NCBI RefSeq assembly: GCF_006716765.1 | Contig: NZ_VFPO01000001.1 | Span: 1,612,001 to 1,676,000, forward strand | Reading direction: 5' to 3' | DNA length: 64,000 bases | Source of the DNA: Actinomadura hallensis | Lineage (GTDB): Bacteria; Actinomycetota; Actinomycetes; Streptosporangiales; Streptosporangiaceae | Translations under genes and position numbers: made by a program | The notes under the pieces: generated by a model | The model's input: only the letters and a program-made list of their open reading frames with translations | Databases searched by the model: none | What the model was told of the DNA's origin: nothing | In this document: positions 47,949-56,861 of the stretch, piece after piece | Position numbering within the stretch: position 1 is the first letter of the stretch | Layout of the letters: each line of letters starts with the position of its first letter

Positions 47949-49262
47949 ATGAGGAAGATCATCGTCTCCGCGTTCATGACCCTCGACGGCGTCATCGAGA
48001 AGCCCGGCGAGCTGGGCTGGGCCTTCAAGTTCGACCGCGGCCCCGAGGGCAACGCCGTCAAGATGGACGAGATCAGCGAGGCGGGCGCGCTCCTGCTGGG
48101 ACGCACCACCTACGAGGGCTTCGCCCAGGCCTGGCCGCAGCAGACCGGGGAGTTCGCCGACAAGATGAACGGGATGCCCAAGTACGTGGTCTCCGGCACG
48201 CTCAAGGACCCCCGCTGGGAGAACACGACCGTCATCGCGCTGGACGACGTCGCCGAGCTGAAGCGGCAGCCGGGCGACGACATCCTGGTCAACGGGAGCG
48301 CGAAGCTCGTGCAGGCGCTGGCCGAGCGCGGCCTCGTGGACGAGTACCGGCTGATGGTCTACCCGATCCTCCTCGGCGGCGGGCAGCGGCTGTTCGGCGA
48401 CGACGCCGAGGAGGCCGCGCTGGAGCTGGTGACGGCCGAGCCGGTCGGCTCCGACGGCGTCATGATGCTCACCTACCGGCCCCGGCACCGCACGGTGACC
48501 TCGGCGGACGGCACGTCCATCGCCTACGACCGCGTCGGCGCGGGCCCCGCCGTCGTCCTCGTCCAGGGGGCGTTCTCGACGCGCCACGACCCGATCATGG
48601 CCGGCATCGCCGGGACGCTCGCGTCCCGGTTCACCGTCTACAACTACGACCGGCGGGGCCGCGGCGACAGCGGCGACGTCGCGCCGTACTCCGTCCAGCG
48701 CGAGATCGAGGACCTGACCGCGCTGATCGAGGCGGCCGGCGGGGAGGCGATGGTGTTCGGCGGGTCCTCCGGCGGCGCGCTGGCGCTGGAGGCGGCCGCC
48801 GCGGGCGCCCCGATCACGAAGCTGGCGGTCTTCGAACCCCCGTACGCGACCGGGCCCGGCCGGACGCTGCCCTCCGCGCGGGAGCTCGCCGCGCTCGCCG
48901 AGGAGGGCCGCCGCGGCGACGCGGTCGAGCTGTTCCTCACCGAGGGCGCCGAGATGCCGCCCGAGGCGGTGGCGGGCATGCAGGCCCAGCCGTTCTGGCC
49001 GCAGATCGAGGCCGTCGCGCACACCCTCGCCTACGAGGCGGCGGTCGTGGGGGACGGGCCGGTGCCCGACCGGCTGTCCGAGGTGTCCGTCCCGACGGTG
49101 GTCCTGGCGGGTTCGGCGAGCTCGGACCGGATGCGGGACGCGGCGGAGGCGGTGACCGGCCGGCTCCCCGACGCCCGCCTGACCCCGCTGGAAGGGCAGG
49201 CCCACGGGCAGGCCGACCCTGTCGCGATCGGGCAGGCGGTGGAGGAGTTCTTCACCTCCTGA
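47949..49262 (+). CDS. DHFR-like (RibD C-terminal) reductase fused to an alpha/beta hydrolase
   Basis: 437 residues. Residues 1-178 match YyaP/RibD-C dihydrofolate-reductase-like proteins (MRKIIVSAFMTLDGVIEKPGE, LLLGRTTYEGFAQAWP, VDEYRLMVYPILLGGGQRLF). From 183 on it is an alpha/beta hydrolase: VVLVQGAFSTRHDP, YDRRGRGDSGD, nucleophile Ser in FGGSSGGAL, and GQAHGQ as the likely His site. The frame runs without a stop through the junction (YRPRHRTVTSADGTSIAYD). Each half is usually a separate protein. ATG 47949 follows an AAAGGGAACG stretch. The natural substrates are unknown. Confidence 0.9.
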   Translation: MRKIIVSAFMTLDGVIEKPGELGWAFKFDRGPEGNAVKMDEISEAGALLLGRTTYEGFAQAWPQQTGEFADKMNGMPKYVVSGTLKDPRWENTTVIALDDVAELKRQPGDDILVNGSAKLVQALAERGLVDEYRLMVYPILLGGGQRLFGDDAEEAALELVTAEPVGSDGVMMLTYRPRHRTVTSADGTSIAYDRVGAGPAVVLVQGAFSTRHDPIMAGIAGTLASRFTVYNYDRRGRGDSGDVAPYSVQREIEDLTALIEAAGGEAMVFGGSSGGALALEAAAAGAPITKLAVFEPPYATGPGRTLPSARELAALAEEGRRGDAVELFLTEGAEMPPEAVAGMQAQPFWPQIEAVAHTLAYEAAVVGDGPVPDRLSEVSVPTVVLAGSASSDRMRDAAEAVTGRLPDARLTPLEGQAHGQADPVAIGQAVEEFFTS

Positions 49263-49318
49263 TGACCCCCGCGGACCTCGGCGTCCCCGACGGATAGCGC
49301 ATCTCACGGCGAGGTGCG

Positions 49319-52126
49319 CTATTCGCCTTTCAGCAGCTCGGTCATCGCGGCGCGGCCCTCGTCGGCCCGGTCCGGCAGGAGCAGCAGGGTGGACGCCGAC
49401 TCGAACCGGGCTCCGATCCGTTCCCACGCCTCCGCCGCGGCGGCCAGCTCGGCCGCGTCGCCGTGCAGGCGTCCCCGGGCACGGGCGAGGCACGCGGCGC
49501 CCCACGCGTTCTCGGCCGCCGCGGTCTCGGCGGCGTCCACCAGTGACGCCGCTTCCGGGAGGCCCGCCACGACGGCGAGCTCCGCGCCGGCCGGATGGGC
49601 GTACCCGGCGTAGAGCGGGTTCGCCGCGTCCGAGAAGAGCTCGCCGACCATCTCCGCGGCCCCGTCGAGGCGCCCGGTGTGGACGGCGACGAGCGCATCG
49701 ACGAAACCGGCCAGCGCGGAGAAGTCGAACACCTGCCCCGTCGCCGCCGCCGGCGTCCGCGCCCGCCACTCCCGGTACCGCCGGTGATCGCCGCGCAGGC
49801 CGTGGACGAGGGCGGGACCGACCGCGACCGGCAGCATCATCCCGCTGTCCGGCCGTCCCGCCCGCAGCCAGCTCTCCCACGCCTCGCCCGCGTACCGCAG
49901 CGCCTCCCCGAACTCCCCGCTCAGCGCCAGCGGAAGGATGATCGTGTTGGACGACAGGTAGTACTGCTCGTGGAGCAGGTCGTCCGCCAGCGCCTCCCGC
50001 GCGACGGCGAGCGCGCCGGGCAGGTCGCCCGCCGCCGTCGCGCAGTTCACGGCCACGTGCACGATGTCGACGATCTCCACCGCGCAGCGCGGATCGTCGC
50101 GCGGCAGTGCGTCCAGCAGGTCCAGCCGCTCGCGGCCGATCCGATGCGCCGCCCGCACCCGCCCCGCGCGCAGCGCCGCGCTGACCGTCGCGTCGAGAGC
50201 GGCGCTGACCAGCACCGGATCGCCCGCCGTCCGCGCGGCCGCCACCGCCTCCTCCGCCAGCCGCGGATCGGCGCTGTACGGCTCGGCCGAGGCCGTCCAG
50301 GCGCGGGCGGACGCGAGCCACGCCGCGACGACCGGATCGTCCGGATCGCCGGCGGTCTCCGCCCGCTCCAGCAGCCGCAGCAGCTCCTCGTGCGGGATCA
50401 CGTACCAGCCGGGATTGCGGGCCGTGGTGACGACCGCCGTGGCCAGGAGGACCGCCTCGGCGTCGCCGTCCCCCGCCTGCCCCGCCCGCTCGGCCGCCGC
50501 GCACAGCAGCTCGAAGTGCCGGTGCCCGCCCGTCGGCAGGACGTGCGTGCAGTCCGCCGCGCTCTTCAGGTCCCGGGACGCCTCCGCGGGCGACCGCGCC
50601 CGCTCGGCCGCCTCCAGGAAACGGCCGTACGCCTCCCGCGTGAACCGCCGCGCGTACGCCAGCCGCCCCAGGCACCGCGCCAGGCCGTGCGCCACGTCCC
50701 CGGCGTCGGCGGGCGCGGCGGCCAGCGCGGCGCGCAGATCGTCCGCGACGGCGTCGAACCGCCGGCCGGCGTCCCCGGCGACCAGCCCGGCGGCGACCTT
50801 CGACGCCCACGCGAGGTGCAGCTCCCGCAGCCCGGCCTCCTCGCCGCTCTGCGCGAGCTGCTCCGCGGCGAACGCCCGGACCGTCTCCAGCAGCCGCCAT
50901 CGGCCCGGCCCCGCCCGGACGACGAGGTTCTTCTCGGTGAGCCTGCCCAGCACGTCGGCCGTCGCGCCCGCCGCGGTCCCGGGCGTCACGGCGAGGACGG
51001 CGTCCAGGTCGAAACCGCCCGCGAACACCGCGAGCCGGCGGAACAGGGCGCGCTCCTCCTCGTCGAGCAGGTCGTGGCTCCAGGCCAGGACGGCGCGGAG
51101 CGAGCGATGCCGTCCGTCGGCGCCGCGCCCGCCGGTGAGCAGGCGCAACCGGTCCGACAGGACGGCCAGCACCCCGGACGCGCCGAGGGTCGCGCTGCGC
51201 GCCGCGGCCAGCTCGATCGCCAGCGGCATCCCGTCCAGCCGGGCGCAGATCTCCGCGATGTCGGCGGGGTCGGCGGTGAACGCGGGGTCGGCCGCCAGGG
51301 CGCGGTCGGTGAACAGAGCCTCGGCGTGCGACGGCGCGCCCGCGGAGTGCGGCGGCTGGGCGTGCGACGCCAGCGGCAGCGGCCCGACCCGCACGATCCG
51401 CTCCCCGGGGATGCCGAGCCGCTCCCGGCTGGTGGCCAGGATCCGGGTGCCCGGGCAGGCCGCCAGGATCCGGTCGGCGAAACCGGCGACCGCGTCCAGC
51501 AGGTGCTCGCAGTTGTCGAGCACCACCAGCGTCCGGCTCCGCCCGAGCCGCTCGGCGATCACCGTGTGCAGCTCCGCCTCCGGGCGTTCGGCGACGCCCA
51601 GCGCGGCCGCCACGGCCTCCTCGACGAAACCGTCCCGCACGGGCACCAGATCGACGAACACGCCGCCGTGCCGGGACGCGGCCGCGACCACCGCGGCCAG
51701 CCGCGACTTGCCGGCCCCTCCGGCGCCGAGGAGCGTCACCAGCCGGGCCTGCCCGGCCGCCGCCTCGATCTCCGCCAGCTCCGCGGCGCGCCCGACGAAC
51801 GAGGTGTGCGCGGCGGGCACCCCGGAGACCGTGCCGCGCCCGCCCTGCTCGTCCTGCGCGCCCGGCTCGTCCCGCGCGGCCTGTTCGTCCTCCCGGGCGG
51901 CGAGGATCGCCAGCTCCCGCCGGTTCGTCACCCCGTACTTGCGCAGCAGGGACGACACATGGCTCTCGACCGTGCGGACCGAGATGTGCAGGCGGCTCGC
52001 GATCTGCGTGTTCGTCAGGTGCCGGCCGACGGCGGCCAGCACCTCGGCCTCGCGCTCGGAAATCTCGACCCCCCGCACCCCCCAATGATCCCCCGAACCG
52101 CCCGCCTCGGTGGGACATTGCGGCAT
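49319..52126 (-). CDS. large ATP-binding regulator with N-terminal LuxR-type HTH
   Basis: 935 residues. The LuxR/GerE HTH is at the N-terminus (about 20-80: ISEREAEVLAAVGRHLTNTQIASRLHISVRTVESHVSSLLRKYG), followed by an NB-ARC/STAND ATPase (about 105-400: FVGRAAEL, GAGGAGKSRLA as P-loop, LVVLDNCEH as Walker B) and a long alpha-helical TPR-like region. This resembles AfsR/LAL-type regulators, but in LAL proteins the HTH is at the C-terminus. ATG 52126 is chosen over GTG 52129; no strong ribosome-binding site for either. Target genes unknown. Confidence 0.9.
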   Translation of the reverse strand: MPQCPTEAGGSGDHWGVRGVEISEREAEVLAAVGRHLTNTQIASRLHISVRTVESHVSSLLRKYGVTNRRELAILAAREDEQAARDEPGAQDEQGGRGTVSGVPAAHTSFVGRAAELAEIEAAAGQARLVTLLGAGGAGKSRLAAVVAAASRHGGVFVDLVPVRDGFVEEAVAAALGVAERPEAELHTVIAERLGRSRTLVVLDNCEHLLDAVAGFADRILAACPGTRILATSRERLGIPGERIVRVGPLPLASHAQPPHSAGAPSHAEALFTDRALAADPAFTADPADIAEICARLDGMPLAIELAAARSATLGASGVLAVLSDRLRLLTGGRGADGRHRSLRAVLAWSHDLLDEEERALFRRLAVFAGGFDLDAVLAVTPGTAAGATADVLGRLTEKNLVVRAGPGRWRLLETVRAFAAEQLAQSGEEAGLRELHLAWASKVAAGLVAGDAGRRFDAVADDLRAALAAAPADAGDVAHGLARCLGRLAYARRFTREAYGRFLEAAERARSPAEASRDLKSAADCTHVLPTGGHRHFELLCAAAERAGQAGDGDAEAVLLATAVVTTARNPGWYVIPHEELLRLLERAETAGDPDDPVVAAWLASARAWTASAEPYSADPRLAEEAVAAARTAGDPVLVSAALDATVSAALRAGRVRAAHRIGRERLDLLDALPRDDPRCAVEIVDIVHVAVNCATAAGDLPGALAVAREALADDLLHEQYYLSSNTIILPLALSGEFGEALRYAGEAWESWLRAGRPDSGMMLPVAVGPALVHGLRGDHRRYREWRARTPAAATGQVFDFSALAGFVDALVAVHTGRLDGAAEMVGELFSDAANPLYAGYAHPAGAELAVVAGLPEAASLVDAAETAAAENAWGAACLARARGRLHGDAAELAAAAEAWERIGARFESASTLLLLPDRADEGRAAMTELLKGE

Positions 52127-52253
52127 CACGACGGGCCCGCCCGCATCGCTCTCGTCCCCGCCGCGTCCCGATCACCCTCACTGACCTGCGCGGAAGCGGA
52201 ACCGCGGCGGGGCGGCGGCGCCGGCGCCCTGGCCGCACCCGGACGCAGGCCCG

Positions 52254-52356
52254 CCCGGCGCGGGCGCCGTTCAGAAGACACCGGCCCGTCGGGCACGGGG
52301 GCCGTTCAGAAGACGCCGGCCCGCCCCGGCACGGGGGCCGTTCAGAAGTTGTCCGG
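52254..52356. repeat. three 35-36-bp repeats upstream of ilvD
   Basis: The core GGGGCCGTTCAGAAG recurs, with GCCGTTCAGAAG at 52266, 52301 and 52337; flanking GGCAC and CCGGCCCG words are shared too. The last unit ends 17 bp before the ilvD start, so the array occupies its promoter or leader. Confidence 0.85.
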
Positions 52357-52372
52357 TGGGTAGGTTCCCGGC

Positions 52373-54103
52373 ATGTCAGCGATCCCGCCCGCGGAGCCGG
52401 GCGTCCCCGCGGAGACCGACCTCAGGCCGCGATCACGCCAGGTCACGGAGGGGCTGGAGGCGACCGCGTCGCGCGGCATGCTGCGCGCGGTCGGGATGGG
52501 CGACGAGGACTTCGCCAAGCCGCAGATCGGCATCGCCGACTCGTGGAACGAGATCACGCCGTGCAACCTGTCGCTCGCCCGGCTCGCGCAGGGCGCGAAG
52601 GAGGGCGTGCACGCCGCCGGCGGGTACCCGCTCCAGTTCGGCACGATCTCGGTGTCCGACGGCATCTCCATGGGCCACGAGGGCATGCACTTCTCGCTCG
52701 TGAGCCGTGACGTCATCGCCGACTCGGTCGAGACGGTCGTCCAGGCGGAGCGCCTCGACGGGACGGTGCTGCTCGCGGGGTGCGACAAGTCGCTGCCCGG
52801 GATGCTGATGGCCGCCGCCCGCCTCGACCTCGCCGCCGTGTTCCTGTACGCGGGCTCGATCATGCCGGGCTGGGTCCGGCTGTCGGACGGCACGGAGAGG
52901 GACGTCACGATCATCGATGCGTTCGAGGCCGTCGGGGCGTGCGCCCGCGGGCTGATGAGCCGCGAGGACGTCGACCGCATCGAGCGCGCGATCTGCCCGG
53001 GGGAGGGCGCCTGCGGGGGGATGTACACGGCGAACACCATGGCGTCGGTGGCCGAGGCGATGGGGATGTCGCTGCCGGGGTCGGCCGCGCCGCCGTCGGC
53101 GGACCGGCGCCGCGACGTGTTCGCGCACCGCTCGGGGGAGGCCGTCGTGAACCTGCTGCGGCAGGGCGTCACCGCGCGGGACGTCATGACGAAGAAGGCG
53201 TTCGAGAACGCGATCGCCGTGGTCATGGCGTTCGGCGGGTCGACCAACGCCGTCCTGCACCTGCTCGCCATCGCGCACGAGGCCGAGGTGGACCTCACGC
53301 TCGCCGACTGCGACCGCGTCGCGGGACGCGTCCCGCACCTGGCGGACCTCAAGCCCTTCGGCCGGTACGTCATGAACGACGTCGACCGCGTCGGCGGCGT
53401 GCCCGTCGTCATGAAGGCCCTGCTGGACGCCGGCCTGCTGCACGGCGACGCCCTCACCGTCACCGGGCGGACCGTGGCCGACAACCTCGCCGGCATCGAC
53501 CCGCCCGACCCGGACGGGACGATCCTGCGGGCGCTCGACGACCCGATCCACCGCACCGGCGGCATCACGATCCTGCACGGGTCGCTCGCGCCGGAGGGCG
53601 CCGTGGTGAAGTCGGCCGGCTTCGACGAGGACGTGTTCGAGGGCACGGCCCGCGTGTTCGAGCGCGAACGCGCCGCGCTGGACGCCCTGGAGGACGGCAC
53701 CATCACCGGCGGGGACGTCGTCGTCATCCGGTACGAGGGCCCCAAGGGCGGGCCGGGCATGCGCGAGATGCTCGCCATCACCGGAGCGATCAAGGGCGCG
53801 GGCCTGGGCAGGGACGTCCTGCTGATCACCGACGGCCGGTTCTCCGGCGGGACGACCGGCCTCTGCGTCGGGCACATCGCCCCCGAGGCCGTCGACGGCG
53901 GACCGATCGCCTTCGTCCGCGACGGCGACCGCATCCGCCTCGACGTGCGGAGCAAACGCCTCGACCTGCTGGTGGACGACGCCGAACTCGCCGCCCGCCG
54001 CACGCCCGACTGGAAACCCCTCCCGCACGGGTACAGGCGAGGCGTCCTCGCGAAGTACACGAAGCTCGTCCAGTCGGCCTCGAGGGGCGCCGTCCTGGAG
54101 TAG
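52373..54103 (+). CDS. ilvD: dihydroxy-acid dehydratase
   Basis: 576 residues, full length. Converts dihydroxy-isovalerate and dihydroxy-methylvalerate to the oxo-acids in valine and isoleucine synthesis. Iron-sulphur Cys residues are visible in [20 protein letters not shown] and [16 protein letters not shown]; the C-terminal [20 protein letters not shown] motif is standard. Other ilv genes are not nearby. The start ATG 52373 follows directly after the 36-bp repeats. Confidence 0.96.
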   Translation: MSAIPPAEPGVPAETDLRPRSRQVTEGLEATASRGMLRAVGMGDEDFAKPQIGIADSWNEITPCNLSLARLAQGAKEGVHAAGGYPLQFGTISVSDGISMGHEGMHFSLVSRDVIADSVETVVQAERLDGTVLLAGCDKSLPGMLMAAARLDLAAVFLYAGSIMPGWVRLSDGTERDVTIIDAFEAVGACARGLMSREDVDRIERAICPGEGACGGMYTANTMASVAEAMGMSLPGSAAPPSADRRRDVFAHRSGEAVVNLLRQGVTARDVMTKKAFENAIAVVMAFGGSTNAVLHLLAIAHEAEVDLTLADCDRVAGRVPHLADLKPFGRYVMNDVDRVGGVPVVMKALLDAGLLHGDALTVTGRTVADNLAGIDPPDPDGTILRALDDPIHRTGGITILHGSLAPEGAVVKSAGFDEDVFEGTARVFERERAALDALEDGTITGGDVVVIRYEGPKGGPGMREMLAITGAIKGAGLGRDVLLITDGRFSGGTTGLCVGHIAPEAVDGGPIAFVRDGDRIRLDVRSKRLDLLVDDAELAARRTPDWKPLPHGYRRGVLAKYTKLVQSASRGAVLE

Positions 54104-54222
54104 GGACGGGGGTCTCCTGTTCAAGATCATGAGCTGGGACGACAATGGAAACGGCCGCGGCCGCCGGAGTCACCGCGGCGCGACGAGAGGCAGTCGGCGC
54201 GCCCACAGGGAAGGGGAGCACG

Positions 54223-54693
54223 GTGAAGGTCAAAGAGATCATGACGTCTCCGGTCATCACCGTGTCCGAGGACACGCCCGTGACCGACGTCGCGGCGAAA
54301 CTGCGCCGGAACCGCATCAGCGCGGTCCCGGTCGTGGACGACTCGGGCGCGGTGGTCGGCCTGATCAGCGAGCACGACCTGCTCGCCCGCAAGGGCGGCG
54401 CCGCCCGCGAGGTGATGACCCGCGAGGTGATCACCGCCAGCCAGGAGACCGACGTCGACGAGGTGCGCCACCTCCTGGTCGAGCGCCGGATCCGCCGCGT
54501 CCCGGTGGTCGACGGCGGCCGGCTGGTCGGAATCGTCAGCCGCGGCGACGTGGTCGCGCTGCTCATCGTCGAATGGGCCTGCCAGGTCTGCGGCCAGACC
54601 GAACGCGGCCCCGACGCCCCACCGGCCCGCTGCCCCACCTGCAACGCCCCCAGGGAGAACTTCGTCCTCCAGGAACCGCCACCCGGCACCTGA
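54223..54693 (+). CDS. CBS-pair protein with C-terminal zinc ribbon
   Basis: 156 residues. Two CBS motifs (about 8-58, 67-120: VKEIMTSPVITV, NRISAVPVVDDSGAVVGLIS; VMTREVITAS, RRIRRVPVVDGGRLVGIVS) form a nucleotide-binding module. The tail has CQVCG and CPTCNAP, a rubredoxin/rubrerythrin-like zinc ribbon. GTG 54223 preceded by GGGGAG; an ATG further upstream is open but lacks a site. Probably an adenine-nucleotide sensor; partner unknown. Confidence 0.88.
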   Translation: MKVKEIMTSPVITVSEDTPVTDVAAKLRRNRISAVPVVDDSGAVVGLISEHDLLARKGGAAREVMTREVITASQETDVDEVRHLLVERRIRRVPVVDGGRLVGIVSRGDVVALLIVEWACQVCGQTERGPDAPPARCPTCNAPRENFVLQEPPPGT

Positions 54694-54801
54694 CCCGCCG
54701 CGCCCCCCGGGCCGGCCCGCGACCGGCCGTCGCCGGGCGATGGCATGATCTGCAATATCCGTGTCATTGCGCCACCCACGCGTGCTCACCAGCATGGAGG
54801 C

Positions 54802-54990
54802 ATGCGGCGGCGCGTGGTGATCGTCCTGTACGAGGGCTTCCAGCTGCTCGACCTGGCCGGGCCGGCGGACGTGTTCGGCATGGCCGGCCTGTGCTCGGGC
54901 GGCGCCGGCTACGAGGTCGAGCTCACCGCCGTGGACGCGGAGGCGGTGATGGCGCACGCAGGCCAGATGCTTGATCTGCTGGTAAGTGGG
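54802..54990 (+). pseudogene. truncated DJ-1/PfpI-family gene, cut off at tRNA-Arg
   Basis: The first about 48 codons match the start of GlxA/DJ-1-type amidotransferase-like regulators (RRRVVIVLYEGFQLLDLAGPADVFGMAG, YEVELTAVDAEAV). Homology-like sequence ends near 54945, the rest of the 200-300-residue protein is missing, and the frame then runs into the tRNA gene. The tRNA 3' end faces the fragment. Confidence 0.7.
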
Positions 54991-55064
54991 TGCGCCCGGC
55001 AGGATTCGAACCCGCGACCGTCGGATTAGAAGTCCGATGCTCTGTCCAGCTGAGCTACGGGCGC
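54991..55064 (-). tRNA. tRNA-Arg (anticodon TCT)
   Basis: 74-nt cloverleaf on the minus strand: acceptor stem GCGCCCG/CGGGCGC, D arm GCTC...GAGC, anticodon stem TCGGA/TCCGA with loop CTTCTAA (anticodon TCT), T arm GCGGG-TTCGAAT-CCTGC, discriminator A. CCA is not encoded. It reads AGA codons, rare in this genome. Confidence 0.96.
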
Positions 55065-55189
55065 CCGGCGCCCGGCGGGACGCCGGGACACAGTGTAAGG
55101 GTGAGGGTCTTCCGGCTCCACATCTATAACGGCCTTACCGTGCGGAAGTGGGCGCCTGGGGCGGGGACGGGGTCCTATCTTTGGGTGCT

Positions 55190-55981
55190 GTGGCGGTGGA
55201 CTTGGAGGTTCCGCTCTCCGGCGGGGACGTGTCGGAGGGCGTGGTGCGGGTCGGGGAGACGGTGCGGAGGCCGCTGCGGGCGCACAGTCCGGCGGTGCAC
55301 GGGGTGCTGCGGCATCTGGAGGCGGTGGGGTTCGACGGGGCGCCGCGGGTGCTCGGGGTGGACGAGCGGGGGCGGGAGGTCCTGAGCTGGGTGCCGGGGG
55401 AGGTGGCGCGGCGGCCGCTGGGGGCGCATGTCGTCTCCGAGGAGACGCTCCGGGGGGTGGGGCGGCTGCTGCGGCGGTACCACGACGCGGTGGAGTCCTA
55501 CGAGGCGCCGGAGGGGGCGCCGTGGGACGGGGAGACATCGAATCTGGACGGGGAGCCCGAGGTCATCGGGCACTGTGACGTGACGCCGGAGAACGTGGTC
55601 TTCCGCGGCGGCGTGCCCGTGGCGCTGATCGACTTCGACCTGGCCCGGCCCACGACGCGGTTGTTCGACGTGGTGACGGCGTTGCGGCATTGGGGGCCGA
55701 TCGCCGATCCCGCGGACAGGGACGCACGGCTCTACCGGGTGGACGTGGGGCGGCGGCTGAGGATCTTCTGCGACGCGTACGGGCTGGACGCGGCGGCGCG
55801 GCGGGAGGTGCTGCCGGTGGCGCGGGTGCGGTTCGAGCGGTCGTACCGGGCGATGCGGCGGCGGGCGGAGCGCGGCGGGAGCTGGGCGCGGATGTGGCAC
55901 GAGGGCGCCGGGCAGCGGATACGGCGGGCGCAGGACTGGCTGGAGTGGCATTGGGACGAGCTTGATGCGCGTCTCTGGTGA
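55190..55981 (+). CDS. aminoglycoside phosphotransferase/choline-kinase-like protein
   Basis: 263 residues of the APH/ChoK kinase fold. The catalytic loop is IGHCDVTPENVVF (Asp as base; HCDVTPEN replaces HGDLxxxN) and the metal site LIDFDLARP follows. N-terminal lobe contains VRRPLRAHSPAVHGVLRHLEAVGF. Start taken as GTG 55190; a GTG at 55148 and one at 55196 are alternatives, and none has a convincing ribosome-binding site. The end overlaps the cobD start. Substrate unknown; resistance should not be assumed. Confidence 0.88.
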   Translation: MAVDLEVPLSGGDVSEGVVRVGETVRRPLRAHSPAVHGVLRHLEAVGFDGAPRVLGVDERGREVLSWVPGEVARRPLGAHVVSEETLRGVGRLLRRYHDAVESYEAPEGAPWDGETSNLDGEPEVIGHCDVTPENVVFRGGVPVALIDFDLARPTTRLFDVVTALRHWGPIADPADRDARLYRVDVGRRLRIFCDAYGLDAAARREVLPVARVRFERSYRAMRRRAERGGSWARMWHEGAGQRIRRAQDWLEWHWDELDARLW

Positions 55982-56861
55982 GGGTCTGGTCCTCGGGGTG
56001 GTGCTGGACGCGCTTCTCGGGGACCCGCGGCGGTGGCATCCGGTCGCCGGGTTCGGGCGGGTCGCTTCGAGGGTGGAGCGGGACCTGTACGCCGATTCGC
56101 GGTGGCGGGGGGTCGTGTACGCCGGGGTTCTCGTGGGGGGTGCGGGGGCGGCCGGGGTCGCTCTTGAGCGGGTCGCGCGGGGGCGGCTGGGGCATGCGCT
56201 CGTCACGGCGGGCGTCACCTGGGCCGTGCTCGGGGGGACGTCGCTGGGGCGCGAAGGGCTGCTGATGGCGCGGGCCCTGGAGCGGGGCGATCTGGAGGCG
56301 GCCAGGGAGAGGCTGCCGCATCTGTGCGCCCGGGATCCGCGGGGGCTCGACGCCGAGGGGCTGGCGCGGGCCGTCGTCGAGTCGGTGGCGGAGAACACGT
56401 CGGACGCGTCGGTCGCGCCGCTGTTCTGGGGCGCCGTGGCGGGGATTCCGGGGCTGATGATGTACCGGGCGGTCAACACGCTCGACGCGATGGTCGGGTA
56501 CCGCAGTCCCAGGTACGAGCGGTTCGGGTGGGCCGCGGCGCGGCTGGACGACGTCGCCAACTGGGCGCCCGCGCGGATCACCGGGGGACTGGTCGTGCTC
56601 TGCTCGGGGCGTGAGGCGTGGCGGGTCCTTCGGCGGGACGGGGCCCGGCATCCGAGTCCCAACGCCGGACGCTGCGAGGCCGCCTTCGCGGGGGCGCTCG
56701 GGGTGCGGCTCGGCGGGGTGAACCGGTACGGCGGGCGGGTCGAGAGGCGTCCCGAGATGGGGGACGGCCGGGCCCCGGAGGCCGGGGACGTCAGGAGGGC
56801 CGTGCGGCTCTCGGCGGCGGTGACGTTCGCGGCGGCCGCCGTGATCTGGAGCCTGCGGTGA
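55965..56861 (+). CDS. cobD: cobalamin biosynthesis protein CobD/CbiB (adenosylcobinamide-phosphate synthase)
   Basis: 298 residues, membrane protein that attaches the aminopropanol linker to adenosylcobyric acid. Family landmarks: [80 protein letters not shown], and [26 protein letters not shown] 55965 lies inside the end of the preceding gene (17-base overlap). Its stop overlaps the cobQ GTG. Confidence 0.95.
   Translation: MRVSGEGLVLGVVLDALLGDPRRWHPVAGFGRVASRVERDLYADSRWRGVVYAGVLVGGAGAAGVALERVARGRLGHALVTAGVTWAVLGGTSLGREGLLMARALERGDLEAARERLPHLCARDPRGLDAEGLARAVVESVAENTSDASVAPLFWGAVAGIPGLMMYRAVNTLDAMVGYRSPRYERFGWAAARLDDVANWAPARITGGLVVLCSGREAWRVLRRDGARHPSPNAGRCEAAFAGALGVRLGGVNRYGGRVERRPEMGDGRAPEAGDVRRAVRLSAAVTFAAAAVIWSLR

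Noticed and set aside
55190..55981. Aminoglycoside resistance gene
   Set aside because: Only the general APH/choline-kinase fold is visible; nothing shows drug specificity.
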